From Eupeodes corollae (Eukaryota > Arthropoda > Insecta > Diptera > Syrphidae): a stretch of DNA of 64,000 bases. The position numbers and the translations under genes are program-made. The stretch lies in NCBI RefSeq assembly GCF_945859685.1, contig NC_079149.1, forward strand, positions 78,545,073 through 78,609,072, in the 5' to 3' direction. Below the pieces are notes generated by a model. That model made no database searches. It had not been told where the DNA came from and saw nothing but the letters and a program-made list of their open reading frames with translations. Shown here one piece after another: positions 41,400 through 54,900 of the stretch (positions within the stretch are counted from its first letter, which is position 1; each line of letters begins with the position of its first letter).

Positions 41400-43051
41400 C
41401 CCCATTTAGGAGGAAGGAAACAAATAATGGTAATACTTACAACTAAGGTTTATACATTTTTTTTTAAAACCAACACTTTTGTCTATTAGCTTGTTTTTAA
41501 ATCAAGTCGAATCTATACAAATTAAAATATTCTTTTGAGATATTATATTTTAAAAAAATATTAATAAATCTGATCATCTCAGATGCCATGATTTCCATTC
41601 GGACACAAAAATAAATATTAAAAATCTTAAAACATTTCTTCCTAACTGCAAAATCAAAAGAAATCAACGGATTCGAGATTGCTGAGCATTTTGTCACGGA
41701 TTTGTTGCAGAAGATTTTACTTGATTTCCGTTGGGATTGCACCACACTGACCTAAATGAATGTTGTCTAAGATATTTTTCTGCTTCTCACCACCATTTTT
41801 GAAGTAATTCTATTTATGAATAGTGAGTACAAAAAGATTTCAAAGATTATTTACTATTAGTTATACTAAAAATAATAATTATTGAATCAAATACTATGAA
41901 TTATTAAATAAAAAACACACAAAATGTATTTGGTTCTGTGAATCGTGACTTATTTCAAATTAATAAAACAACAAGTGCGTCATTTGACAGCTAAATGTAC
42001 GAACGATGCCGGTCTTTATAAGGTATGTCTAGGACATTAATATATTAGATATGGATTGGTAGTCGATTGATATTTCAAAAGGGAAGCTATCTTAAAAGTT
42101 GATTTACATGTAAAAAGGATAGGTTAAAGGGGCTGTCCATGATGGAATAGGACACACTTAGGCCAGTTCAGTGGCCCATTGTGAAAAAAGGATGCTACAC
42201 AGAAAATTAAATCTTCATTGAAGACAAACATATTCATCTTTATTATAGCATCTTTAACTGCATAAGTGTTGCTGCAATCCAAAAGCTTTAGGCTTTATAT
42301 TATTTTTTTTGTCTATATTGTGATGTTTATCTAGTTGCAATATTTTTCTAACAATAGTCAAAATCTTTTTTTCAAATTTGAATACGTTTTTACTATATAA
42401 CGAATTATAAATACCTTCTTACCATCATTTTGAGACTATAAAAAATACTGCGTACGAAAACTAAGCCCATTTTTTTCTTTTTTGGTTAGATATATATAGA
42501 GCTTTTTTTTGACATGTGGAATTTTAAAAGTGATTTCAATTATTTAGCTACACTTTCCCAATAATTATAATTATATAAAAACGCTCTGACTAAACCGTTA
42601 AGAAATATGTTCACCAAAAAAATCTACTGATACCCGGAACACTCGTTATCTATCGGTAAACGCATGTGAGTGTTGACAAAATTGAAAAATGTCAAATTGG
42701 ACTACAAAAACTAAGCATGGAATTTTTTTACTGGTCGAAAATGGAAGTGCCACAATTCCAATTTAAGAAAGCAAAATAAGTTTTGTTTAGTAATTTTTTT
42801 TCAATATTTAAAAGAAAAAATATTTAAATTTAATTTATTTGTATATAAATATATCTACTAAAGGAAGGCACGCAGAGTGTATTTTTAAAAAGAACAATTA
42901 AAATGAACATTCAAACCAAATGCACAAAAAGCAAAAAATGTACTTGAAGCAAGTAATCAAAAAAAGGAAGTACAACAAAAGATGTGAAGTTCCATTTCAT
43001 TGGTTTAGAACAAGTTATTTCCATATTTATATGTGCTGCATTTTTTTCCTA
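41400..43051. other. Intergenic, no gene
   Basis: A+T-rich. A short segment near 42015-42040 (inverse TATAAAGACCGGCATCG) faintly resembles the ends of the 11251 MITE family. Nothing else supportable. Confidence 0.45.
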
Positions 43052-43549
43052 GGGCGAATTTCCATTACAGCAGCACGAATTTCCTTCTGATTTTTATTTA
43101 CAGTTAGGTAGGTCCCAATAGAACATGTTTTAAATATTAAGGCGAGGAAACACTTTTAAATCAGAAAAAAATATTTTCTTTTTCGGGCTTAACCCTAAAT
43201 TTTTGTATTTCATTTTTTTGTGCCTAAAACAAGTTTTTTGAATTGATAGCACGTTGTACTTACAGCTATATATATTAAGGGGAATGCATTTGCATTTGAG
43301 CACTAAAATCAAAGAATCTCCAAAAAACAAGTATGGCAACACTGAAAGAAAAACAGGCAAGAAATGTCAAAATCAATAATTTTTGTGTGTTTTGTATGTA
43401 AAAAGTAAACTTTGAAAATTAATTTCAAATACAAATAAATGTTTCTTCGCTATAAAATTGCTATAGTTATTAATTATTTTCACATACATATCTATCAAAT
43501 AAAAAAAAACACGTGTCGAAATTCGTGCTGCAGTAATGGAAAGTTGAGC
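43052..43549. mobile_element. MITE with roughly 30-bp inverted ends
   Basis: Left TTTCCATTACAGCAGCACGA followed by ATTTC; inverse of the right end TTTCCATTACTGCAGCACGA followed by ATTTC, one mismatch over the core. About 500 bp, non-coding. Outermost bases diverge so exact ends and target duplication are unclear. Confidence 0.65.
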
Positions 43550-43639
43550 ATTTCCTTTTCGTTGAGAAGGCAAAACACTCACATTTTTATTCCGTTAAAA
43601 ATGGTCAGTTTAAAAGGCACACGTCCCCATTGCAATTCT

Positions 43640-43790
43640 ATTTCCGTGGTTACAAGAGGAGATCGAGAAATCGAATCAAATTGAAAGGAATTAAATTGAA
43701 ATAGAATCGAAATGACAATTGGATTTTATATGTGTGCGGACTGATACGTAAATAACTTTCAAATAAAACACATTTTCGATTCGATTCACC
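43640..43790. repeat. Dispersed repeat, copy 3 (GAATCGAAATGACA family)
   Basis: ACAAGAGGAGATCGAGAAAT, TAGAATCGAAATGACAATTGG and ATACGTAAATAACTTTCAAA; joins the features of copies 1 and 2, so it may approach the full unit. Confidence 0.6.
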
Positions 43791-44334
43791 TCAAAAATTT
43801 GTCGTTTGTGTTGTATGCAGTGGTGAGCGTTGATTTTCCACAGTCGTTTTGAAATTAAAATCAAAATTTTCGTCGAGTTCCTAAATTCATTAATTCAAAG
43901 TTATCTTTGCTAGGCACTGAACAGGGGTGGAATCGGCTAAGCTGATTGTTGACTATTGACAATCAAAATAAACGAATTTGATCTTTGTAAGGTGATAGTC
44001 AAATTGGTAGCTATACCCAAAAAGCTGTCACAACAAAAAACAAAAATGTGAAACAAAAATGAATAGAGCTACTAGACGCTTACACAAACGACTGGAAAAT
44101 TTTCTTAGTAACGTATTTTTCTTTTCAAAAAACACATTCCTGTGACCGACAAAGCTTACAAGATTCAAACAAAATCAAGAAAAGTAAGAATATTATTCAA
44201 ACACAGCCAATTTGATACTTTTATTTAGATGTTTTATAGGAATCAATTTAAAATTTCATCATGAAATTTGACAATTTGAATCTGAAAATGTTCAATCGAA
44301 TTGAATTGAGTTGAATCGTTTTACACAGTCAATA

Positions 44335-44921
44335 GGCGTGTTCCATCAACTGAGCGCTCCGAGCGCTCAACTATTTTTTAAGAGAGACAAAAAATCTCAG
44401 CTGAGCACTGAGATTTTTTGCGGAGATTTCTGAGAGAAAAAAATTCATGGATTCATTTCTCAATTTGCTTGCTCAACCAAAACAGCTGTTCAGTTGTCAT
44501 TTGTCTGGTGTGGCGCGTAATTTAAATAATTTTTAAGAAAACTTTTGTATTTTGGTAGGTAGGTATGTAGTATGTACTTATCACTGTCAGCATCCTCACT
44601 ATCACCGCTTATTAGGAGTTCCATCAAAATCTTTTCATGCTCTTCATTCCTTTTTTCTTTCTTATTTTATCTGATGAACTACTTAAAATTTGACCCATTA
44701 CTTGTTCTTGTTTGTTATCCCTTTTAATCGTTTTTTTTTTCCAAAAGTAACAAAGAATTATCAATAGAAAAAAATAATAAATTCACATCAAAAACTACAA
44801 TTATTGACAACATATGTTTTTGAAATCTTATGTTTGTACGGAGATTCTTGTCCACAAAATGATTCTGCCTCCGTCAATCTGACATTAAGCGTCACTGAGC
44901 GCTCAGTTGACGGTACACACC
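44335..44921. mobile_element. Inverted-repeat element, about 590 bp
   Basis: Left end GGCGTGTTCCATCAACTGAG followed by CGCTC; inverse right end GGTGTGTACCGTCAACTGAG followed by CGCTC. Both are bordered by TA. The interior has a minus-strand stretch reading NEEHEKILMELL..SEDADSD, which may be the residue of a transposase or accessory protein, but this is uncertain. Confidence 0.6.
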
Positions 44922-45106
44922 TAATTATCACCTTAGCCGATTGGATTTTACTCTTGTAGAGCCTCAGGGTTATAAACGCGGTAAATGATGCACTTATACT
45001 TTTTGTTTTTGCAAGATTTTTTCTGTTATTAACAAAAATGTCACAGAATTTGCTTGCTAAATGCAGGAAAACACATTGCATTTTTCTTAGATAATTGCAT
45101 TAATCC

Positions 45107-45320
45107 TCAAATGATCTCGACACCTTGAATTGCTGAGCCCACTTCATATGTTTGTTCCCCACTAATTCCATAGCAACTACATCCATAATGCCTTGGTCTT
45201 ATAAGAATTGCAGTGCTGCCGCAGCTTGTCTTGTGGGGCCAGAGAGAACCCTTAAGTCTGGACTCTATTGGCCCAACTGTGCTCGGAGTGTATCTCATCA
45301 TATTCAAGCTCGTGGCTCAT
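45107..45320 (-). other. Unidentified coding-like fragment
   Basis: More G+C-rich than its surroundings, with open frames on both strands (minus 45107-45307, plus 45152-45355). One broken minus-strand frame reads TRQAAAALQFL and DVVAMELVGNKHMKWAQQF, which looks protein-like, but I do not recognise a family. It may be part of a degraded transposon. Confidence 0.25.
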
Positions 45321-45963
45321 ATTTAAACCAGAAAAACACAACACATATTTTTTGAATTATAGTAAAAATTACTCAAGCCAAAAACTAAAACACCCTGTTT
45401 ATATCACTTCATTATTTATTATTTCTTGCTTTCTCACTATTCTTCTATGTTTTGTTCTACGAGTATATCAGCTGTTTGTGTCTTGTAAACAAATAGTTTC
45501 GCACTTTCCCTGTTCTTTTTTATCATTTACAAAAATACTAAATTAAATGTTTTCAAGTCTATTTCTATTGATAAGGTTTCAAAAAATTATTTATGTACAA
45601 ATGTATGTACAGATAAGTTGCGGCCATGTGGAAGTTTCACATTATCTCAATTAAAACAAACAGATTGCTGGTCTTTCATCTCTACAGCCGGAGAAAGAGA
45701 CTCAAAATTATTGATACTCTATTTGCAACAGACCATCAGCCTCTGCTCTAGCGTAGCGTTTAATCTAAATAAAGAAACATTCTTCCGCCTTAGAAAATAA
45801 ATTTCGGTGCCTTAAAAAAATAACTCATAATAATACTCACGCCTGCACTCCATTTAGTCAGTGGAATAGTGTAAGAGGTGCCGTTCGTGAAATATTCGGT
45901 TTTAGCATAGAAATTAAATCCTTGTTTTTATCATAAATTCCTGCACTAAAGTTTAAAATCAAA

Positions 45964-48900
45964 ATGGATCCAATGCAAGTTGAAGTTAAGGACATTGAAA
46001 ACCTATTTGCCTTGGACGGATATTTGAAGCCATTCGAAAGGGAAATTCGCAGAAGGTATACCTTTTTCCAATGATTCTCGAGAAGAGGAATCTACCTTAA
46101 TTTAATTTCAGTACGCATTTATTGCAATATTCTGATTACAGTTTCACAATGTCAGCTGAAGGTTATTAATTTTTGTTTGCTAATTTGTGTTGAATTGTGT
46201 AGCTTTTATGTGAAAAAACAAAATTATAAATTGTTGGAGTCCAGCATACATCTGTTTAAGAATAAGTTACGTAAAGTGAAGAGTGTTTTAAACAAAACCA
46301 ACTTAATAGATAACCGGCAACTGAAGGTCAGTGCGACTTTTTGTATACATTCCAACTTAGAAGCATATGTTATGTAGCCATAGTGTTTGTTGTTTCTATT
46401 CTTAGTGAAACGAATAATTATGTAGAAAACACTGATAAGACGCAATGTATTTCAAACCTAAAATTTAAGATTTGAGAAAACAAAGTTAATACCTACCTAA
46501 TCATTTGTTCTTTAAAAAAAGTATATATATTGATTGCTAGTAATAAGTTAGTAAACTCAAATAAATTGGAAGGCTAACATTTTGAAGAGAAGCAGATTCT
46601 TTAATTGCTCGCAAGAAGTGGAGATGATGAAACTGTCTCGTTTCTATTAATTTGCATACACTCTTCCGTATAAGATATTTAAAATTGTACTGTTATTTGT
46701 AAGAGATCTGGAAATCGAAATGCAATATAAGAAACTGATGAATAACGATCAATTGCAACGCCATCCAAATCCCAACTCTCACTCTTTTTAAATACTTTTA
46801 AACAAAAAAAAAGAAGATATTGATTGATATTAAATACCATACAAAAATATTTCGTGAGTTTGCATCATAAAATTTCATTAATAAAATAATTATTTAGAGC
46901 TTAATTCCTAATTTTCCAACTTATCCATTTTTATATTACAATCACCCCACATTGCTTGAATTTGCTTAAGACATGAACTGATATATGTTCACGAAGCAGA
47001 ACCACGAGTCGCGATTGCCTTCAATCTAAAAACAAATTGCAACAATAAGATGGAAATGTTTTGCTAAGCTCTCTTTCTTACCCGCAGTACTTCAAATATG
47101 CAATACACCGGCCTACTCTTAAAGGTTTAAGCTTTTTCATCCACCTTGAACAATCAAAGATTCGTCTTTAATCCTTGACTTAAATTAAAATCGAAAAAGC
47201 AGTACCGACAATTGCATGATCAGAAATTAAGGCAAAAAATACTACAATGTCCCAAAGGTAGTAAACATTTCTGGTCATTAGTAAGAACGTACGAAACACA
47301 AAGTCATCCTCGGTTCCAACGCTCGTCCACAATGACACTCCCTTTGTAAGCTAGATTGTTAAAGCCAATTTGCTTGCAGCACAGTTTGCTGTTAATTCGA
47401 CGCTACCGAAGAGTGTCGTGAGTCCTCCTGTTCTTGAGAGCGTAAATGATTCTATGGGACGAATCTTCTCACGCACTCGTGCAGTTACAATAGTACTGAA
47501 AGACCTTGACATACACAAATCCGCTGGCCCAGATAGTATCTCCCCAATTGTTCTGAAGAGGTGTTCTTCATCGCTAGCAAAACTATTGCGTAATCTTTTC
47601 CATCTTTCCCAGTCTACAAGTCTCTTTGCGATATCAATCACGTCCCTTCTTTCCAAGGTCATGGTAACGTTGATTAGTTATTAGCTGAAGAAATATGTCG
47701 AAGAACGGAAGCTTCTTAATGACCGACACTATGGCTTGACATCGTTTTGGAGAAAGTAAGATTATTAGAAATTACCTTTCTAACCGTTCAATACAAGTTG
47801 TATTGGATGGTTTCAAGTCTGAAATTCATAAATAAAAGTTGGTGTCCGCCAGGGCTCCGTTTTGTCTCCGACTCTCTTCCTTATATTCATAAATGATCTT
47901 ATGTCTGCCACTTCTAATCCATTCAACTGTTTCGCCGACGACAGAACTTTCAGATTTTCATATTAGTTTCTAGATTCACATCCTTGTCCTTCGGATGTGG
48001 AACTTAAACGGCAGCGTATGATAAGCTCATTAAATTCTGATCTTGACAGCATTGTCCAATGGGGAGTCATAAACCGTGTAAAATTTAATGCTTCGAAAAC
48101 TCAATGCTGTCTCCTGTCGTTAAAGCGTAACACACCACCGATGCCACTATCTATGAGTGGCACTTGCATCCAAGAAACTAATCAACTGTCAGTACTCGGT
48201 ATGTGTATCACAGATCACCTTTTATGGAATGATCATATATTTGATATTGCCAAAAATGCTGCCAGGTGCTTAGGATTTCTCCGACGGTGCAAGATATTTT
48301 TCATCTCTTCTGATCTGGCTGTAACTTACAAAGCCTTCGTCCGTCCAAAGCGTGAATATAATTCGCGTATCTGAGCAGGCGCCCCTAAAACAAGTTTAAA
48401 TCTTTTGGATAGAATTAACAAAAAGAGTTTTAAAAATGATATGCGACAGAATTATAATCGAATCATTTACATCGCTAGAACACAGCCGCAATGTTTCATG
48501 CCTTTCGTTGTTTTATCGATATTTTTTCAAACAATTTTCTGTCGAAATAGCCAGTTGCATTCCAACCCTTAAACGATTCCGCCGTAATACTCGCACTTCC
48601 GTTAGTGCTCATCAGTTTACCCTTCAGCTTAATTTAGGGCGTACTATCAAGTATAGAGATTCTTTCTTAAATCGAACATCGAGAATGTGGAATGCTTCAG
48701 CCAACTCTGTTTTTCCCTCCCAATTTGATGGTTAGTCCTTTTAAATCCTTCCCTATTTTCCTTATACTCGCACTGTGTTTAAATATGAACATATAAAGGG
48801 TACTAATAACTCCTTGAACGCCTGTAAATTATTTTAAAAAAAAGTTCTACCGTGATTTTTAAAAGAATATTTAAATCGTGCTTAGATCAAAAAGATGGTC

Positions 48901-51900
48901 TTTTCTCTTCACCGACGGTTCTAAAATACCAGAAAGCGTTTCGTTTGTTCAGGTTTCCATTCTTCAATGGGAACAAGCTTCGATTTACACTGTTAAGGCG
49001 CTTGGTATATTGGAAGCGGTTAAAATTGCTCTAAGTACCCACGGTAAATATATCATTACAACAGATAGTATATCAGTCGTAAATGCTATATGTAATGATA
49101 GATACAATGTTACCGTTATAAATTAAAAATAAGAGTCATAATTATTCGTTCACTTAAAAAACTTAAAATAATGTGGACTCTATAGCGCGACACACAACAT
49201 CCCACTTTAACTATTTAAAAACGCTTACCAAAAAATACCTAACTAATGCCATCAAGAATATGAAATTGAAAATTAATCACAGCGTATGGAAATCATATAC
49301 TCACCACAACGCTACAATCGGCAAGCCAAACTATCTAACTTATAATAATTTCCTGAAACTTCAACACTTCCTTTACTCATTGACATCTGTTTCGAAAAGA
49401 AAGCCCTCCGATTTGCACAACATGCAAAGCAGTCATTGACACTAAGCATATCTTGGGCTTATTTCTTTATAACCTAGCTGACCCGACAAACGTTGTTTTG
49501 TCATATAAATAATTTCTAAAGAATAATTTGCTAGAAATAAATAACTAACTTATTGTAAGTGTGTAAGGATGTGGTATATAAGTGGTAGAAGTATAAATCA
49601 CTGTAAACGGCGACAAAATATTAAAATAACAAATCACCAAACATTTTTTTAATTTTCAATTATTAAAATTATTAAAATGAATTCTTTATAATTATATACA
49701 TATTGCTAATAGTCATACTACAAAAAAAAACAATATGAATCCCCTAAAGCAACAGAGTGAACAATATTTTGTGTGATGCCATCTTTAGCCAATACAAATA
49801 AACTGCATATATGGTTTGCTCACTCGAGAGCACGCCACGTATGATTTTCTATGTGAAAAACATGAAGTGCTTAAATCTAAGCCGCAGATAGATATCGTTT
49901 GGCCTTGAGACTTATTGATAGTCATTGCAAATGCCAATCTAATTGGAAATTGAAGGTTTTTGAATTGAATTAGCACATCTGTGGGTATAATAGGGATTCG
50001 CGGTAAAAATATATTTTCAACTGACAATTTGCCAATTGTAACGAAGTAAAAATACCTTCAGTTGTAAATTATGCGATAGCATACCTGGTAAATCCAATGA
50101 GTTCAAAAACTTCTGGAAATATTTGGTCAATGAGAGCATCTTGTGAATCAATAATCGTGCAGGAATCGGCCGGTAATTGTATGCATCCAGTTTCATTTGT
50201 AGTTACTATTCTGTCGCTTATATCTAACAGTTGTGTTGAGAAGGTTTTGAGCGGATGGATCTTGATTTGAACACGCATATTTAGATACTTTCAGTTGTAC
50301 TCTTTCAACATTACGCCACAGTGGTGATGATTTTAAGCACGCGTTGATCTCATCAGCGTACGTTGAACGCTGAACAACGGGAAGTGTTTGGCTGAAATCA
50401 TCTGAAAGGAGTAACAGAGTGCCGCCAAATAGTCTCTCATTGTTTTGTATATCTTTCAATGTCCTGTTCAACGCCTCAAGCGAATTTTTGTTTGCCAAGT
50501 GCATTCATCCCAGATGATAATTTTACACCGGATGATTGTTTTTTATATTGCACACCGCGTCTGGGTTATTTTGAATATTTAGTGGCAATTTAAATACTGA
50601 ATAAGCTGTCCTGCCTCCAACCAATAAAATTGCCGCACTACCAGAAGATGCAACAGCCAATGCGATACCATAATTTGATCGTATTTTAGCAAGAATTAGC
50701 GAAATAGGGAATGTTTTGCCAAGTCCACCTGGGACGTCAAAAAAAAGAATACACCTCGTCCTGCCGAAACTGCGAGCATGATGTGGTCAAAAATGGTTCT
50801 TAGTTCTTCATTCATTAGTTGGACATTGCGAGCGACAATCGCTGCCTTTTCGACCGTATTGTATTGTAGTTCGCCTCAAGCGAATTTTTGTTTGCCAAGT
50901 GCATTCATCCCAGATGATAATTTTACACCGGATGATTGTTTTTTATATTGCACACCGCGTCTGGGTTATTTTGAATATTTAGTGGCAATTTAAATACTGA
51001 ATAAGCTGTCCTGCCTCCAACCAATAAAATTGCCGCACTACCAGAAGATGCAACAGCCAATGCGATACCATAATTTGATCGTATTTTAGCAAGAATTAGC
51101 GAAATAGGGAATGTTTTGCCAAGTCCACCTGGGACGTCAAAAAAAAGAATACACCTCGTCCTGCCGAAACTGCGAGCATGGTGTGGTCAAAAATGGTTCT
51201 TAGTTCTTCATTCATTAGTTGGACATTGCGAGCGACAATCGCTGCCTTTTCGACCGTATTGTATTGTAGTTCACGATTCAATTCAGTGTCTATTAAATCA
51301 GATGCATTTTGATTTGGTGAATGCATATCAACATGACTGAGTGGTAAGTTGGCAATGATAATGCAAAGATCCTCAATAGCAATTAATGCTTCATTTTACA
51401 TATCGTCACTGAATATTATCGTAAGATCGTTGCACCGTGTACGATGCTGATGCAATAGCACTTAGGAATAGAAAAAATAAATAAAAACCTATTCTCAGAC
51501 CTACTGAATGTATATGCAAAATTGTATTGAAATTGGTTAAGCCGTTTCGGAGGAGTATGTCAACTACCACTGTGACAGGAAGATTTTATATATGATATAT
51601 ATGTATATGTTAATAAATAATAATAATAAATTATATTAATGTCGCTTAGGGAAATAAAATAAACAAACAGTTGCAAGATAATTTATGGATAAAATATTAA
51701 TAATGTTGATTTAAAAGAAAAAAATGTTTGTTGGTAATGTTTTTTTTACTTAACTTTAAAAAAAAGTATCACTGGTTGTCAAAATTTCGGAAGACTCAAG
51801 TGGAGGGCTTGCGGTTGGTTACCCATGTGTAACTGTAATAACGTAATCCACATGTTTAATAATATTGTACTGCTTAATTGATGGGCTTATAATATAGGGA

Positions 51901-54900
51901 TATTTCTTATTTATTGTTAAATTTTTAAGCTGATAATTGATATTCTAAAATTCTTAACTTTACAGACATGGCATCTTAAAAGATTGGTTGAATAAAATTG
52001 ATAACCTCGAGGGTGGCATGAATACGTTTTCACAGGCTTACAAGTTTTATGGACTACATTTTCAACCTGATAATTCCGTGATTGCCAGAGAATGGGCTCC
52101 AGGGGCTAAAGACGTATATTTAACAGGCGACTTTAGTAACATATGAAATACTTTTTTGTTTTAACTTTTTATAAATTTTGTTGGCCTTTAAATAGATAAT
52201 TGGCAATGGGAAGCTACGCCTTATAAGAAATTGGATTTCGGAAAATGGGAGTTACACATTCCGGCCAATTCAGATGGGTCAGCACCTATAAAACATCTAT
52301 CCGAAATCAAAGTCATTATTCGTGATCAAAGCGGCAAACTTCTGAGCAGACTTTCACCATGGGCGGTTTATGTTAGGCAGCCACCCAAAGAGGCAAATCA
52401 GGGGGTGAATTACAAGCAATACGTTTGGAATCCACCTGAAAATGAAGTATTTATAGATGAAAATAAAATGTATAAGAATTTTATATATGTATGTATATTT
52501 TTTTAGATTCATAAATTTGTCCATCCTCGCCCTCAACGTCCTAAGTCACTTCGAATCTATGAATGTCATGTTGGGATAGCATCTCAAGAACCAAAAGTAG
52601 GAACATATAAAAACTTTGCCGAGAATATCATTCCAAGAATCAAGAACCAGGGATATAATGCCATTCAATTAATGGCTATCATGGAGCATGCGTATTATGC
52701 AAGCTTTGGCTATCAGGTAACAAGCATGTATGCTGCTTCTAGTCGCTATGGCACTCCGAATGAGTTAAAACAAATGATTGATGTAGCTCACGCCAACGGA
52801 CTTTATGTATTGTTGGACGTTGTTCATTCACACGCAAGTAAAAATGTCGAAGATGGCATGAATCAGTTCGATGGAACAAACAGTTGTTTCTTTCATGATG
52901 GAAAGAGGGGGGAGCATGCACTGTGGGACAGTCGCCTATTCAATTATAACGAATATGAAGTTTTAAGGTTTTTACTTTCAAATCTAAGATGGTGGCATGA
53001 TGAGTACAATTTCGATGGATACAGGTATTATTTTGTAATAATAAAAGAAAAAACTTGTCACCAATGATATTGTGTGTTTAGGTTCGATGGTGTCACGTCA
53101 ATGTTATACCACTCAAGAGGTATAGGGGCAGGTTTCAGCGGTGATTACAGTGAATATTTTGGCCTGGGAGTAGATACCGAAGCGTTACTATACTTGGCTC
53201 TAGCAAACCATATGGTACACGAACAAAACAAGGAAGCAATTACTATTGCTGAGGTGAGTAGAAAAGATAAATTGGTGGAATGGTACTGCATGATTTTTTT
53301 TTTCTTCATGAAAAAATATATGTGATAGTTAATTATAATTAAAAAACACGTGTTTCAGGAGTTTATTTGCGATTTTCGGTTTGGATCATATATGGCACAT
53401 TGAGCAGAAAAGGAACAAAAACATTTTCAAAAAATTAAATAAACTATTTATTCAAAAATTATGTAGAATGGAATATTGTGAAACAATTTCTTTTCTCATT
53501 CAACCAAAATCAACCGATTATATGTCATGAATGCTTTTGGACATGATACAGTTTGGTAGCCATTTTCCTTTTTTGTTGAAGCGTTGGACTTCAGAAGACG
53601 GTTTGCTGCCGACATATGTCGAAGCGAACCTTTTCCTTTTTTTCAATTCCTTTTCGGTAGGAACTTTAAAGCCGGGAATCCGATTAGCTTGGTAAAAACG
53701 CTTTCTTTGCCAGATAAGTCAACAGCGGTAAGGATGTGTACCAGTTGTCAAAGAATAATTTGTAGTGTAATCCGTCGGGAATAGTTCTCGGCAGTCGAAC
53801 AACAACGTCACTAAATGTACTAATTTTTAATCAAATCGGTGTACTGTACAACTGTACATGTCCTTGGGCTCAAGTATAAAGTTCAAAGTAGCTGAACCCA
53901 GAGCTACTACAAAAAAGAACAAAATTTTGATGTGTGTTTTTTTTTTGGGTTCTATTGCCGCATAGATGATCTGCTTGTGGTTGGTATAATTTGTTCATCT
54001 ACTGCCATATATTCTTCTCTAGGAACAGTAAGGAGTCTCTGCCTTGTTTAATCCAAGAATGGTCTTATTTTATGAAGGGGATCGTGTCCTGGTTGTTCTA
54101 TGGGTATTTGCGTGAACCTTTTTATTTCTTCGAACCGGTTATATGCCATTACAGAGTTAAGTTTGGGTAACCTAGGCTTTCATTCCAATAAAGCCTAGTT
54201 GATGGTAATTGCCCAATTGACATGTAAAGGCATATTACAACAAACTGTTCAAGTTCCATTGCTGTTATATGGGCAATTTTTTCGGGACGTTTTTCACAGG
54301 AGTATCTGATTGTTTTTGTTCTATATGTTTGAACATTTCGTCTGTCACTGCTGTTGTCGGGAAAATTTTGTATAAAAGTATGGATACCTCCGTAAAACCG
54401 ATGTGGGTCCATATTTGAATTCTGTTATTTCGGTAAAAAACTTAAGTACTTCATAAAATCGAAAAACAAAATAACATTGTTAATAATATTTATATTATTT
54501 GCTTTACTGGTATTTTTTTTTCAAGCACTACATTTTATTTTTATATTTTTTATACAATTTTGACGCGTTTCTCGCAATGCACCCTTTGTGACGAGTTGGA
54601 CGGACAAAATTGTTGTCGATACTCGCTCATAGATGGCGTTTATCAATACAATTTAAAGCGTTATGTTACTAATTTCACACTGTATGCACAAAACAACAGA
54701 ATTTGTTGAAAACTAGAAAATATCGACAAAAATACGGTTTGGCTCATATATGAGCCACCATGCAGTAAAGGTTTAAGCAACAATTATAAAAAAAGGAAAA
54801 AGAAATCTATCTATTATTCATTAAAATATATTAGCCAAATATTCCATTTTTGTCTGCTCGATTGATATCATTTAATGAGTAGAATGTAGACTAAAATTTA

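Larger units (their letters stand above)
49474..51595 (-). mobile_element. Helitron (rolling-circle transposon) relic
   Basis: Minus-strand element of about 2.1 kb. The 5' end starts TCATATATAAAATCTTCCTG after an A; the 3' end closes ...TTTGTCGGGTCAGCTAG, fitting TC...CTAG Helitron termini. Inside are pieces of a Pif1-type helicase. No Rep/HUH domain is left, so it is incomplete. It contains a near-perfect 400-bp tandem duplication. Confidence 0.7.

Noticed and set aside
47350..49445. One LINE with RT plus RNase H in AGBE intron 1
   Set aside because: The RT part ends with the Jockey C-terminal signature, and Jockey elements lack RNase H; the RNase H piece is better read as a separate element.
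52488..52506. Alternative exon 3 donor GTATGT in AGBE
   Set aside because: It would leave a 19-bp intron and an inserted, unconserved peptide; the upstream GAA|GTATTT donor restores the family sequence with a 60-bp intron.
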